NCBI GenBank assembly: GCA_913060515.1
Contig: CAJXRZ010000001.1
Location: 177,478-241,477 of the forward strand
DNA from: an uncultured Pseudomonadota bacterium
Lineage (GTDB): Bacteria > Myxococcota_A > UBA796 > CAJQPC01
Direction: 5' to 3'
Length of the DNA stretch: 64,000 nt
Below the pieces are notes generated by a model, which was given only the letters and a program-made list of their open reading frames with translations, was not told the DNA's origin and did not search any database. Made by a program: the position numbers and the translations under genes. Numbering within the stretch: position 1 is the stretch's first letter; each line of letters starts with the position of its first letter. Shown here piece by piece: positions 52,481 through 61,457 of the stretch.

Positions 52481-52984
52481 ATGATCTGGGTATTGGCCGG
52501 CATGCTGGCGTGCGACATTGGCGATGCGACCAAAGACATCACCTCTGGGGTGGTGAGCACCACGGTCGAGGCCACCAAGGGTGTGGCCGAAGGCATCCAG
52601 GACGGCGTTGAAGAGGGCCGCAAGGGCACTGAGATCGACGGCTCCGTGGTCTTGTCTACGCCTGCAGAGATCGCAAAGGCGACCACCCTCTCGGTCTTCG
52701 AGGTCAATGCCGGCGGCGGAGGCACCCAAGTTGTCCTCGCTGTCGAGAACAACACCGACAAGCCTCTGCATCTCATCGGACTGTCGGAGGACGGGGGACC
52801 CCAGCTCATCGACCAAGATGGCTTCTCCACCCAACTGATGAGCAAAGAGACCCTGATCGAGGTCCCGCCCAAGGCGAAGATCAAGCACACCCTGCAGTTT
52901 GTGGGGGATGCCGAGAAGGCCGCGAGCGTGCGTGTCTGGGGTCAGGACTTGGCCATTCCAGTGGCCGCTGAGGCGGCGGAATGA
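52481..52984 (+). CDS. small lipoprotein, unknown
   Basis: 167 residues. Leader MIWVLAGMLAC with lipobox Cys at 11; an in-frame TGA lies six codons upstream and GGAG lies 7 nt upstream, so this start is firm. After the Cys is a helical stretch, then a beta-rich domain (TTLSVFEVNAGGGGTQVVLAVENNTDKPLHLIGL) that looks immunoglobulin-like. Function unknown. It overlaps the next lipoprotein gene by 4 bp. Confidence 0.7.
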   Translation: MIWVLAGMLACDIGDATKDITSGVVSTTVEATKGVAEGIQDGVEEGRKGTEIDGSVVLSTPAEIAKATTLSVFEVNAGGGGTQVVLAVENNTDKPLHLIGLSEDGGPQLIDQDGFSTQLMSKETLIEVPPKAKIKHTLQFVGDAEKAASVRVWGQDLAIPVAAEAAE

Positions 52985-53523
52985 TCTGGCTTCTCCTGGC
53001 ATGCGAGGCCGTTGAGCCAGAAGTGGTGCCGGTTGAAGAGACCCCCAAGCCTCGGGTCTCGCTTCACTCGGTAGGCTCGGGCTCCCAGACCATGGCCGAG
53101 GCCCCCCCGGTGGAAGTGGTCGAGGTCGCGCCCAAGGTGGACTCCAAGTGCAAGGTCGACATCGACATGCGCGAGGTCAGCCATGAGAAGAACTTCAAGG
53201 AGGACGGCGTCGAGGGCCGCTGGGACCGCCTGGACATCGAGCCGCTGGTGATGAAGGACCCTTCCCGCGGCTGTCCCATCTTGGCGCCGGCGAAGCTCAT
53301 CATCGAGGTGCCCGCCGAGCTGGGCTGCACCGAGGCGGAGGTGGACCTGAACGTGGGCTGTGGTGGCCAGTGCAGCCACGCCAAGTCCATCAAGGGCGGC
53401 AAGGCCGTTCAGGAGTGGACCAACTCGGTCAACAAGCACGAGGACTTGGTCCTGGCTGGGCCCATGGACAGCATCGAGCTTTGGGGCGAAGGCCTGGAGA
53501 TCTGCAGAATCCAGCTTCGGTGA
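52981..53523 (+). CDS. small Cys-containing lipoprotein, unknown
   Basis: 180 residues. MIWLLLAC leader with the lipobox Cys at 8; an in-frame TGA four codons upstream excludes a longer signal. A Pro/Val-rich spacer is followed by a domain with about 7 Cys (KCKVDIDM, GCPILAPAK, ELGCTEAEVDLNVGCGGQCSH, EICRIQLR), probably disulfide-bonded. Coupled to the preceding gene by an ATGA overlap, so the two lipoproteins may act together at the cell surface. Confidence 0.7.
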   Translation: MIWLLLACEAVEPEVVPVEETPKPRVSLHSVGSGSQTMAEAPPVEVVEVAPKVDSKCKVDIDMREVSHEKNFKEDGVEGRWDRLDIEPLVMKDPSRGCPILAPAKLIIEVPAELGCTEAEVDLNVGCGGQCSHAKSIKGGKAVQEWTNSVNKHEDLVLAGPMDSIELWGEGLEICRIQLR

Positions 53524-53594
53524 GTTGAGTCGGCCCTTGTTCACCTCTCCGTGGCAAGCGCCGCGTTAGGGAGCCCTTCTTTCAGGAGCTCCTC

Positions 53595-55214
53595 ATGGCC
53601 GGCATCTTCAACCCCCCCACTCCCTTCAACGAGCCCGTCAAGGGCTATGCACCGGGTAGCCCCGAGCGCATCAGCTTGGAGGCAGAGGTCAAGCGCCAAG
53701 CTGGGGAAGTGCTGGAGCTGCCGAGCATCATCGGTGGGAAGGAAGTCACAAGCTCGCGTCGCAGCGAAGTGACCATGCCCACGGACCACCGCCATGTCCT
53801 GGGCCACGCCCACTTGGCGGAGGGGGACACCGTCGAGCGGGCCATCAACACCGCGCTGGCTGCGCGCAGCGAATGGGCCGCCTTGCCTTGGTCGGAGCGT
53901 GCCAGCGTGTTTCTGCGCGCCGCGGAGCTCTTGGCTGGGCCCTTCCGGGACAAGCTCAACGCCAGCACCATGCTGGGCCAGGGCAAGACCGTTCATCAGG
54001 CCGAGATCGACGCCACCTGTGAGCTGGTCGACTTCTTCCGCTTCAATGTGCAGTTCGCCAAGGAGCTGTACTCCGAGCAGCCCCCGGTCAGCCCTCCGGG
54101 CATCTGGAACCGCAGCGAGTACCGCCCTCTGGAGGGCTTCGTCTTCGCCATTACGCCCTTCAACTTCACCAGCATCTGCGCCAACTTGCCGGCCGCAGCC
54201 GCGCTGATGGGCAACACCTGTGTTTGGAAGCCTGCCCGTACCCAGGCCCACTCCGCCCACTACACCATGGAGCTCTTCAAGCAGGCCGGTCTGCCCGACG
54301 GCGTGATCAACCTGGTGCACGGCGCTGGCGCAGACGTGGGCGACCCCGTCGTGGCCCACAAGGACCTGGCCGGCATCCACTTCACCGGCTCCACCCCCAC
54401 CTTCCAGCACCTCTGGAAGAGCGTGGCCAACAACATCGGCAACTACCGCAGCTACCCGCGCTTGGTGGGTGAGACCGGCGGCAAGGACTTCATCGTCGCC
54501 CATGCCTCCGCCGACCCCGTCACCCTCTCGGTGGCCATCGCGCGCGGTGCCTTTGAGTACCAGGGCCAGAAGTGCAGCGCCGCCAGCCGCATCTACGTTC
54601 CCAAGAGCCTCTGGCCAGAAGTCTTGGAGCGCGTGACCGCCATGGTCGCTGAGTTCAAGATGGGCGATGTTCGCGACTTCTCGACCTACATCGCGGCCGT
54701 CATTGATGAGAAGGCCTTCCGCAATCACTCCGGGTACCTGGAGCTGGCGCACAAGACCGGCAAGGTGCACTTTGGTGGCAAGGCGGACAGCTCCACCGGT
54801 TGGTTCGTCGAGCCCACCTTGGTGGAGGTGGACGACGTCGGACACCGGATGTTGGCCGAGGAGATCTTCGGTCCAATCTTGACCGCCTACGTCTACGACG
54901 ACGACAAGTACGCCGAGATCCTCCAGGCCGTTGACCAGACCAGCCCCTACGCCCTGACCGGCGCCATCTTCGCCCGGGAGCGCTACGCCGTGGTCCAGGG
55001 CATGCAGGCGCTGCAGAACGCTGCTGGAAACTTCTACATCAACGACAAGCCCACGGGCGCGGTGGTCGGTCAGCAGCCCTTTGGCGGCGCCCGCGCCAGC
55101 GGCACCAACGACAAAGCTGGCTCCAAGGCCAACCTGGCTCGCTGGGTGAGCGCGCGCACCATCAAGGAGAACCTGAACCCACCCCGGGATTGGACCTACC
55201 CCTTCATGGGCTGA
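53595..55214 (+). CDS. delta-1-pyrroline-5-carboxylate (L-glutamate gamma-semialdehyde) dehydrogenase
   Basis: 539 residues of the ALDH superfamily in the ALDH4-type subgroup (long N-terminus, no PutA proline dehydrogenase domain). Catalytic Cys in GQKCSAAS near 326, general base Glu in VGETGGKDFIVAH near 292, and PFNFTSICANLPAAAALMGN as the NAD-binding neighbourhood. It oxidises glutamate semialdehyde to glutamate in proline and arginine breakdown. AGGAG lies 7 nt before the ATG. No proline dehydrogenase gene is near. Its end overlaps the opposing membrane gene by 19 bp. Confidence 0.93.
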   Translation: MAGIFNPPTPFNEPVKGYAPGSPERISLEAEVKRQAGEVLELPSIIGGKEVTSSRRSEVTMPTDHRHVLGHAHLAEGDTVERAINTALAARSEWAALPWSERASVFLRAAELLAGPFRDKLNASTMLGQGKTVHQAEIDATCELVDFFRFNVQFAKELYSEQPPVSPPGIWNRSEYRPLEGFVFAITPFNFTSICANLPAAAALMGNTCVWKPARTQAHSAHYTMELFKQAGLPDGVINLVHGAGADVGDPVVAHKDLAGIHFTGSTPTFQHLWKSVANNIGNYRSYPRLVGETGGKDFIVAHASADPVTLSVAIARGAFEYQGQKCSAASRIYVPKSLWPEVLERVTAMVAEFKMGDVRDFSTYIAAVIDEKAFRNHSGYLELAHKTGKVHFGGKADSSTGWFVEPTLVEVDDVGHRMLAEEIFGPILTAYVYDDDKYAEILQAVDQTSPYALTGAIFARERYAVVQGMQALQNAAGNFYINDKPTGAVVGQQPFGGARASGTNDKAGSKANLARWVSARTIKENLNPPRDWTYPFMG

Positions 55215-56110
55215 GGCTGCTCTATCGCCTGGACCAGTGTCCAGGCGCGCTCCAGGACGGGCAGCAAGGGCACCTGAAGAGGGGCCGGCAGGACCACCCG
55301 CAGCAAGCCGCCATGCAGCTCGCTGTGGGGGTGCTCGTTGAGCACTTGAAGCAGGGGCTCCGTCAGGCTGCTATCCGCAAGCGCGATGAGCGCTTCGGGC
55401 TGCTCGGTCTTGGCGGTCAACAGCAGGTCGACCACCGGATTGCCCACCCGGTAGGGGCCCTGGACGCGCTTGCCCAAGCGCAGGTCTTTGGGCAGCTGGG
55501 CGTTGTGGTCCAGGATGAGCACGATCTGGCGCTTGTCCATGAAGATGCGCAAGTTGTGGCCTCGCCAGCGTCCGGGGCCCAAGGGAATGCCCCCTACAGC
55601 ATCGGCCAGAGCCTCAGCCGATGGCTCGAAGTGCGCTGCGATCTCCTCTCTAAAGTCAGTGGAGAGGCGCTCGATGGCCTGCAGGAGGCCGCCCAGATGC
55701 GCCAGCGCCGTCTCTACCTGACCGGTGCTGCCAACACGTAGACAGATCTCTCCCTTGTAGATCTCCAAGTGGGTGCTGTGGCCGTGGTGGCGCTGCATTG
55801 GCATGGTCAGCGGGTGCTTGTTCTGGGGTAGGTGCAGCCACTCCCGCTCCAGGGTTGCCCCGGCCCAGATGCCACTTCTTACCTTCTGAACCAAGGGAAG
55901 GGAGGCTGGGGCTTGGATGCGCAGGTCCACCCGCCTGCCGCTCATCCAGGCGCGCACCGCGAAGCCGTGGGTCTTCCCTTGCCAGCCGCCTTCGACTTCC
56001 TTGAGCTGGGCCATGCTCTCGCCGGTGATGGCCGGCATGGCCTTCTCGTTGGTCACAGTGCGCCAGATGGCCCAGACGGTGAGTGCGAGGATTGGGATGG
56101 CGAAGAGCAT
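55196..56110 (-). CDS. membrane-anchored protein, paralogue of the next gene upstream
   Basis: 304 residues. N-terminal helix FAIPILALTVWAIWRTV, then an outside domain ending with a helical C-terminus. VGNPVVDLLLTAKTE aligns with TGNPVLDVVLGCQSP of the neighbouring protein, and both have a basic WRGHNLRIFMDK/TYRGREMLLEVKD segment, so they are diverged duplicates. No known family. It starts about 14 bp after a 70-nt hairpin. It overlaps the P5C dehydrogenase 3' end. Confidence 0.65.
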   Translation of the reverse strand: MLFAIPILALTVWAIWRTVTNEKAMPAITGESMAQLKEVEGGWQGKTHGFAVRAWMSGRRVDLRIQAPASLPLVQKVRSGIWAGATLEREWLHLPQNKHPLTMPMQRHHGHSTHLEIYKGEICLRVGSTGQVETALAHLGGLLQAIERLSTDFREEIAAHFEPSAEALADAVGGIPLGPGRWRGHNLRIFMDKRQIVLILDHNAQLPKDLRLGKRVQGPYRVGNPVVDLLLTAKTEQPEALIALADSSLTEPLLQVLNEHPHSELHGGLLRVVLPAPLQVPLLPVLERAWTLVQAIEQPQPMKG

Positions 56111-56123
56111 GGGGTGCGCCTCT

Positions 56124-56193
56124 ACTGACGTGATCCACTCCTGTTGAGCCGGTTCTTCGCGAAAACAGGCTCAACAGTTCGGACCACGTCAGT
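56124..56193 (-). other. 70-nt nested hairpin between two paralogous genes
   Basis: Outer arms ACTGACGTGATCC (56124-56136) and GGACCACGTCAGT (56181-56193) match at 12 of 13 positions. Inner arms CTGTTGAGCC (56141-56150) and GGCTCAACAG (56168-56177) match perfectly around a 17-nt loop. The upstream gene's stop codon (56189-56191) is inside the outer stem, and the next start is at 56110. It could be an attenuator, transcript processing site or RNA switch. Confidence 0.7.
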
Positions 56194-57070
56194 ATTCTGC
56201 GCCTTCAAGCCGTGCCAAGAAGGCAAAAGCGCGGTCGACCTCGCGGACGACTTGTTCCAAAGAGCCCTCGCTGTAGAAGAGCAGGTGTGCTCCATTTAGG
56301 CGGGCTCTGGGGCGGGGGTGTAGGAAGCTCAACAGGGCCTCGGCCTTGCCTTGGAGCGTGTCTAGATCCGTAGACTCTGGGCTCTGGCAGCCCAGCACCA
56401 CGTCCAAGACAGGGTTGCCCGTTTGGTGGGTCGAGGAGATGCCCACCCCCAAGCGAAACTCTGGGTGGAAGTTCAGCCCGTGTTCGAGTCGGAATACTGC
56501 AGCGGGGTCCTTCACTTCCAGAAGCATCTCTCGGCCCCTGTAGGTGCCCCTTCGGGCCAGGATTCCGGGTCGGGAGACGTCCTGAAGTCCACCAAGGTCC
56601 CAATCCAGCGCCTCGATGAGTGCGCTGGTTGGAGCCTCTGCTTGAAGGAGCAGCGCGCTGATGTGGTCCAACTTCTGGGGCAGAGTCTTCAGGTCGGACT
56701 CCCCGTGTAGGGCGCCTTCACGGATGTAGTAGGTCCCGCCCCAGTGGGGAAGGTCCAGGCGGTCCCAGCGAAGGCGCGCGCCACCGTCCAAGGAGCGAGG
56801 TGCCTTGCGAAGGTAGAGCAGAGGGGGGAGCCTCAGCGCGAACGCGCAGCGCTGGCCCAAGCTCCGAGCGCCGCTGTGGACCTGGACAGCCAGACCTCGG
56901 CTGTGGCCCGAATAGCCGGTGGTCGTCTTGTGGAGCTCCGTATGGCTTGGGGGGCTCACTCGCTCTGGCGGAGCTTTCTTCTCCCCATCCAATGACAGGG
57001 TCATCCACGCCAACGCGCCCATCAACAGCGCCAACCCACCCATTGTTGTGCCCACGAACATCCAGCTCAT
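56189..57070 (-). CDS. membrane-anchored protein, paralogue of the next gene downstream
   Basis: 293 residues. N-terminal helix GLALLMGALAWMTLSL, then a soluble outside domain. It shares with its downstream neighbour the GNPVLDVVL block, the RGREMLLEVKD segment and a helical C-terminus (EQVVREVDRAFAFLARL). Not recognised. It ends inside a large hairpin, which would separate or regulate expression of the two copies. It is divergent from the XPB helicase with a 389-bp gap. Confidence 0.65.
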   Translation of the reverse strand: MSWMFVGTTMGGLALLMGALAWMTLSLDGEKKAPPERVSPPSHTELHKTTTGYSGHSRGLAVQVHSGARSLGQRCAFALRLPPLLYLRKAPRSLDGGARLRWDRLDLPHWGGTYYIREGALHGESDLKTLPQKLDHISALLLQAEAPTSALIEALDWDLGGLQDVSRPGILARRGTYRGREMLLEVKDPAAVFRLEHGLNFHPEFRLGVGISSTHQTGNPVLDVVLGCQSPESTDLDTLQGKAEALLSFLHPRPRARLNGAHLLFYSEGSLEQVVREVDRAFAFLARLEGAEY

Positions 57071-57116
57071 GAACCCAGTTTAGGGCAGCTTCCAGGTCTG
57101 TGCGCACGCAAAGTGC

Positions 57117-57145
57117 TTGACATCCCCGAGATGTGGCCGTAAATA
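57117..57145 (+). promoter_or_regulatory. sigma-70-type promoter for the XPB helicase operon
   Basis: TTGACA (57117-57122), a 17-bp spacer, TAAATA (57140-57145). The -35 is a perfect match and the spacing ideal. The predicted start near 57152 gives a long untranslated leader of about 308 nt before the ATG at 57460. Confidence 0.75.
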
Positions 57146-57281
57146 GTCAACAAGCTCGATCTGGCGCCTATGCGCCGCTTGGGTTGGTCCGGGTCAGACT
57201 GGCATTCCGCCGTCATCCGCGACCGTCGCACGCGACTTTGGCGCTGCCTTTGGGTAGCGCACTGCGAGCGGAGATCTGCTT

Positions 57282-57295
57282 GTTGTCCGAACAAC
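57282..57295. promoter_or_regulatory. palindrome in the helicase leader
   Basis: GTTGTCCGAACAAC has 5-bp arms GTTGT/ACAAC and a CCGA centre. It lies downstream of the promoter, where a repressor could block transcription, or it may form a small RNA hairpin. It does not match the LexA boxes found at recN. Confidence 0.35.
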
Positions 57296-57459
57296 GGCTG
57301 AGTGCTTTCCCGGTAGCTGTGCTGCTGCTGGTGTACTCGCGAACCCCTTCAACGCTCGCCCATGCAAGGCATCAATCCTTGTTTGGGCCCAGGGAGCGCT
57401 CTGAATGCTGAACAGCGCCCCTCACTCGCGTTGCCCCCGTCCTTGCGGAAAGGCGCTCT

Positions 57460-59145
57460 ATGCACGTCAAGCCTGACAACCCCGTCATCGTCCAAGGCGA
57501 TGGCAAGGTCCTCCTGGAAACCAAACACGCTCGCTATGAGAGCGCCCGCGACTTCATCGCGCGCTTCGCTGAGCTGGAAGCTTCTCCAGAGCACCTCCAC
57601 ACCTACCGAATCTCACCTCTGTCCCTCTGGAACGCTGCCAGCTCGGGAATGAACAAGGACGAGATCATTGACGGACTCAGGGACTTGTCCAAGTTTGACG
57701 TTCCCCCTGCCGTTCGCAAGAGCACCGAGGAGACCATCGAGCGCTATGGCTTGGTCAAGCTGGTGCCTCACCCCGACAGTCCTCAGGACCTGTTGCGTGT
57801 GCAGTTCGAGACCGCCTACATCGCCAAGATGGCCAGCAAGGAGCCCTGCGCGAAGGAGATAATGGTCCCCGACGGACGTCGGCACTGGGCCATTCCTACC
57901 GGTCTTCGTGGACTCTACAAGCAGCGCATGCTTCAAGCCGGCTGGCCCATCGAGGACCTGGCGGGCTTCCTGCCAGGGGCACCGCTCAAGGTCGAGCTGC
58001 GGGACAAGATGCTCGGAAACGGCAAGCCTTTCGCACCTCGCGACTACCAGGTCGAGGCTGTAGACCGCTGGCACATGGAGGGCCGCCCCCAGGGTGGACA
58101 CGGCACGGTTGTGCTTCCCTGTGGCGCTGGCAAGACCATCGTGGCCATCGAGGCCATGAAGCGTTGCCAGACCAAGACCTTGGTCCTGGCCACCAACGCC
58201 GCCGCTGTCGAGCAGTGGGTCACCGAGATCAAGGACAAGACCCACCTCAAGGACGGACAGGTTGGCGCCTACATGGGCAGCCGCAAAGAGATCTGTCCGG
58301 TCACGGTGGCGACCTACCAAATCCTGACTTGGCGCCGGTCCAAGAAGGACGACTTTGCACACCTGCACCTGTTCTCAGACGAGGACTGGGGCTTGATCAT
58401 CTATGACGAGGTGCACCTCTTGCCCGCACCCGTCTTTGGTGCCACCGCAGCGCTGCAAGGTCGGCGTCGCTTGGGGCTCACCGCAACTCTGATTCGTGAA
58501 GATGGACGACAAGGAGACGTGTTCTCCCTGGTCGGGCCCAAGCGCTACGATCTGCCCTGGCAGCAGCTTGAGCGAGGTGGTTTCATCGCCGAGGCCACCT
58601 GCTACGAGGTGCGCGTTCCCTTCACGCCCCAACAGGCCGCTCGCTACGAGCGCATGGGGGAACAACAGAAGTTCAAAGAGGCCTCGGTGAACCGCGAGAA
58701 AATGCGGTCCATCAAAGCCTTGGTCAAGAAGCACAAGGACGACAACATCCTTGTGATCGGGACATACGTCGAGCAGCTCCACGAGATCTCCCGTGCCCTT
58801 CGGGCGCCCCTGATCACCGGAAAGACGCCGCACAAGCGGCGTGTCGAGCTCTTCGCGCAGTTTCGCTCCGGAGAGATCAACACCTTGGTTGTATCCAAGG
58901 TGGCCAACTTCTCCATCGACTTGCCAGACGCCAACGTGGCCATTCAGGTCTCAGGCACCTTCGGCAGTCGCCAAGAAGAGGCCCAGCGCCTGGGGCGCAT
59001 CCTGCGTCCCGGAAAGGGTGCAGGCGCCTTCTTTTACACCGTGGTCACCAAGGACAGTAAAGAGCAGGACTTCGCTATGAAGCGCCAGCTCTTCCTGACC
59101 GAGCAGGGCTACCGCTACTTTATTGAAGACGGGGCCGCGGCCTAA
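57460..59145 (+). CDS. XPB-type (Ssl2-like) DEVH superfamily 2 DNA helicase
   Basis: 561 residues. N-terminal domain (about 1-180) resembles the damage-recognition part of XPB. Helicase motifs: Walker A LPCGAGKT near 220, DEVH in IIYDEVHLLPA near 315, TATLIREDGR near 345 carrying the XPB-specific RED motif, and motif VI QRLGRILRPGKG near 510. Archaeal and eukaryotic XPB unwinds DNA in nucleotide excision repair and transcription. Bacterial XPB is known mainly from Actinobacteria and scattered Deltaproteobacteria. It begins a four-gene plus-strand cluster. Confidence 0.9.
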   Translation: MHVKPDNPVIVQGDGKVLLETKHARYESARDFIARFAELEASPEHLHTYRISPLSLWNAASSGMNKDEIIDGLRDLSKFDVPPAVRKSTEETIERYGLVKLVPHPDSPQDLLRVQFETAYIAKMASKEPCAKEIMVPDGRRHWAIPTGLRGLYKQRMLQAGWPIEDLAGFLPGAPLKVELRDKMLGNGKPFAPRDYQVEAVDRWHMEGRPQGGHGTVVLPCGAGKTIVAIEAMKRCQTKTLVLATNAAAVEQWVTEIKDKTHLKDGQVGAYMGSRKEICPVTVATYQILTWRRSKKDDFAHLHLFSDEDWGLIIYDEVHLLPAPVFGATAALQGRRRLGLTATLIREDGRQGDVFSLVGPKRYDLPWQQLERGGFIAEATCYEVRVPFTPQQAARYERMGEQQKFKEASVNREKMRSIKALVKKHKDDNILVIGTYVEQLHEISRALRAPLITGKTPHKRRVELFAQFRSGEINTLVVSKVANFSIDLPDANVAIQVSGTFGSRQEEAQRLGRILRPGKGAGAFFYTVVTKDSKEQDFAMKRQLFLTEQGYRYFIEDGAAA

Positions 59146-59204
59146 ACGCCGCCGCCGGACACAGCACCGCAGGGCCAAGCAATGGCCACTGCCGGGAGGA
59201 TTGA

Positions 59205-61457
59205 ATGTCCACACAGACTGACGCACCCGCAGACGGACGCCGCAAGCGTCGCCGTCGTCGCCGCCGCAAGAACGAAGAGGAAGGAGGAGGAGGTGGCGAG
59301 GCTCAGGCCTCCGCCAGCACCTCGGAGGGTGGCAAAGGGAGCGGCGAGGGCCGCAAGCGCAATGGTCGCCGTGGCGGCCGTCGCCGTGACGAGGACGGAG
59401 GCCCAGGCGTCTCCACGCCTTCTGGGCGCAGCTCCCGTCGTCGCCGTCGTCGCAAGCGTCGTGGACCGGCCGTTGCGGGTCTGAACCGACGCCGTCGTCT
59501 GAGCCAGGGCGAGTTGGAGGAGCTGGAGGACTACTTCTCCCGCTTGCCTGACATCCTGCTGGGCAACCTCTACAAGGGTCTGGGCGGACAGCCTGGCCGA
59601 GTCGGGGACACCAAGCGCATGGTCCAGCTGGCCATTCGCGCCATCGCCCAAGGCAAGCGCCTGGGCACCATGCTCAAGGGCCTGCACGAGAAGGAGCGCA
59701 TGGCCTTGGCCGTGCTCATCCAGTGCGGTGGTCTGGCGCACTCCGAGGAGCTGCTTCGCGAGATGCACCTCTCCTTGGGTGGCAACGAGCGCGACTGGAC
59801 CCGGGTCCTGCTGGTCTTGGCTGACAAGGGCTTGGTCGGCGCCAGCGAAGAGCAGGACGGCGCCTTCTTCTACTTGGTGCCAGATCCCTTGGTCGAGCAC
59901 CTCGTAGAGCACCTGGAGAGTGAGCTGGCTGTCGGCACTTTCCAGCACGACGACATCGCTGTGGCCAACCAGCGGGCCTTCTGTCCGCCGCTGGACTTCT
60001 CGGTCACCACGCTGTGCACCTACATCGATCAGCGCCCGCCGCGTCTGACCCAGCAGCAGGACATCTACAAGGCCGACAAGGTCGAGCTGGATGAGTTCTT
60101 CGCGCAGCTCTGGGAGGCCAACAGCGAGCTCTTCCACTTCCACATCGACTTCCTCATTCAGCACGGTCTCTGCGAGCTGAGCGGCGATCGATTGGCGGTC
60201 AACCGCGAGGTCGTTGAGGAGTGGCTCCAGCTGGACGCACAGGACCAAAAGGACCTGTTGTTCCGCAGCTTGGACCTACGCTTCCGCTATGCGGAGTGGA
60301 TCATGTACGCGGTGCACTCCGGCGCCGGCGAGTGGGTCGCGGAGCAACCTCTCCAAGGCTTGTACCGCCGCTGGACCCGCGGCGAGGACTGGCGCAAGCG
60401 CTTCCACAAGGGCGAGTTTGCCGCTACCCGCACCAACGAGCGGGAGTCCTACTCTTTCGCTCCGCTGGTCGACGCGGGCATGTTGGAGCTTGGAGAGTGG
60501 GGACAGGAGAAGTTCTACCGCCTCACACCGCGCGCCATCGCCATGATCGAGCCTCCAGAAGGGGACGAATTCAGTCAGTTCTACCTGACGCCTTCCTACG
60601 AGATCATGGCCCCTGCGGGACTGCCGCCCATGCTGCTCTTCCACATCGGAGAGCTCGCGGAGCTCACCGGCTGCGATCGAGCCAACACCTACAAGGTCAC
60701 CGAGATCAGCGTCGAGCAGTCCGTGAAGAAGGGCTGGCGTCGCGACGACATCCTGGACTTCCTGCGCGATGGCAGCCAGATCGGCTTGCCGGAGAACGTC
60801 GAGCAGACCTTGAAGATCTGGATGGGCCCAGGCTCTGACGTGGAGTTCCACGACTGCGTGCTGCTCACCGTCCAGAAGTCCAAGATCCGCCAGATCGAGG
60901 CGGCCCGCTCTATGCGGCCCTTCTTGCTCCACCGCTTTGTCCCTGGCATGTACGCCATTGACCGCACGCGCTTCCCAGAGGTGTACGCGGAGCTCACGGA
61001 GCTGGGTTTGGTGCCTGCAAAAGACATTCGCCACTACCCAGGACAGGCCGAGCAGATCCTTGCCCGCAGCAACCTGCATGAGCTCTTGGCCGAGGCCCGT
61101 GAGACCAGCGACAACCCGCTGGCCCGCGCCCACGAGGCCGACACCCAGCCCGAGGACTTGCTCCCCGTGCCGGGCTCGTCCGCCGGTCGCCGCAAGAAGA
61201 AGAAGAAGAAGGTGGAGATCCCACGCATGACCACGGCGGAAGCCCGTCAGGCCTTGGATCGCGCCATCGCCCTCAAGCAGCAGGTCAAGGTCCAGTACAG
61301 CGGCAAGGACGGCAAACGCCTGCACTACCAGCTCCAGCCCACGCGCCTGGCGCTGAACCCTGCTGGAGACCAAGTCGTCGTCGCCACCAACGTGGAGACC
61401 GGTGATCTGCGAACCTTCAAGGTGGCCCGCATCGAGCGGATCAAGGTGAACAACTAG
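59205..61457 (+). CDS. XPB-partner protein with Helicase_C_3-like and WYL-like domains
   Basis: 750 residues, GGGAGG 6-8 nt before the ATG. Residues 1-95 are disordered and extremely basic (clusters of RRRRR and KK), probably binding DNA. A helical winged-helix-like region follows. At about 460-560 (FYLTPSYEIMAPAGLPPMLLFHIGELAELTGCDRANTYKVTEISVEQSVKKG) lies the XPB/Ssl2 N-terminal-like Helicase_C_3 domain. The C-terminus (about 675-750) resembles a WYL domain (VKVQYSGKDGKRLHYQLQPTRLALNPAGDQVVVAT, then R.FKVARIERI). It probably works with the XPB helicase 59 bp upstream. Confidence 0.82.
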   Translation: MSTQTDAPADGRRKRRRRRRRKNEEEGGGGGEAQASASTSEGGKGSGEGRKRNGRRGGRRRDEDGGPGVSTPSGRSSRRRRRRKRRGPAVAGLNRRRRLSQGELEELEDYFSRLPDILLGNLYKGLGGQPGRVGDTKRMVQLAIRAIAQGKRLGTMLKGLHEKERMALAVLIQCGGLAHSEELLREMHLSLGGNERDWTRVLLVLADKGLVGASEEQDGAFFYLVPDPLVEHLVEHLESELAVGTFQHDDIAVANQRAFCPPLDFSVTTLCTYIDQRPPRLTQQQDIYKADKVELDEFFAQLWEANSELFHFHIDFLIQHGLCELSGDRLAVNREVVEEWLQLDAQDQKDLLFRSLDLRFRYAEWIMYAVHSGAGEWVAEQPLQGLYRRWTRGEDWRKRFHKGEFAATRTNERESYSFAPLVDAGMLELGEWGQEKFYRLTPRAIAMIEPPEGDEFSQFYLTPSYEIMAPAGLPPMLLFHIGELAELTGCDRANTYKVTEISVEQSVKKGWRRDDILDFLRDGSQIGLPENVEQTLKIWMGPGSDVEFHDCVLLTVQKSKIRQIEAARSMRPFLLHRFVPGMYAIDRTRFPEVYAELTELGLVPAKDIRHYPGQAEQILARSNLHELLAEARETSDNPLARAHEADTQPEDLLPVPGSSAGRRKKKKKKVEIPRMTTAEARQALDRAIALKQQVKVQYSGKDGKRLHYQLQPTRLALNPAGDQVVVATNVETGDLRTFKVARIERIKVNN

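Larger units (their letters stand above)
57071..57459. other. 389-bp intergenic region with helicase promoter and long leader
   Basis: No convincing gene. It contains a near-consensus sigma-70 promoter (57117-57145) firing towards the helicase gene, which would give an mRNA leader of about 310 nt. A 14-bp palindrome at 57282-57295 (GTTGT and ACAAC around CCGA) lies in that leader. A plus-strand open frame at 57133-57411 starts before the predicted transcript start and has unprotein-like composition, so it was not called. Confidence 0.6.

Noticed and set aside
57133-57411. 92-codon open frame in the helicase leader
   Set aside because: Starts between the -35 and -10 elements, before the predicted transcript start, so it could not be translated from that mRNA; composition is not protein-like.
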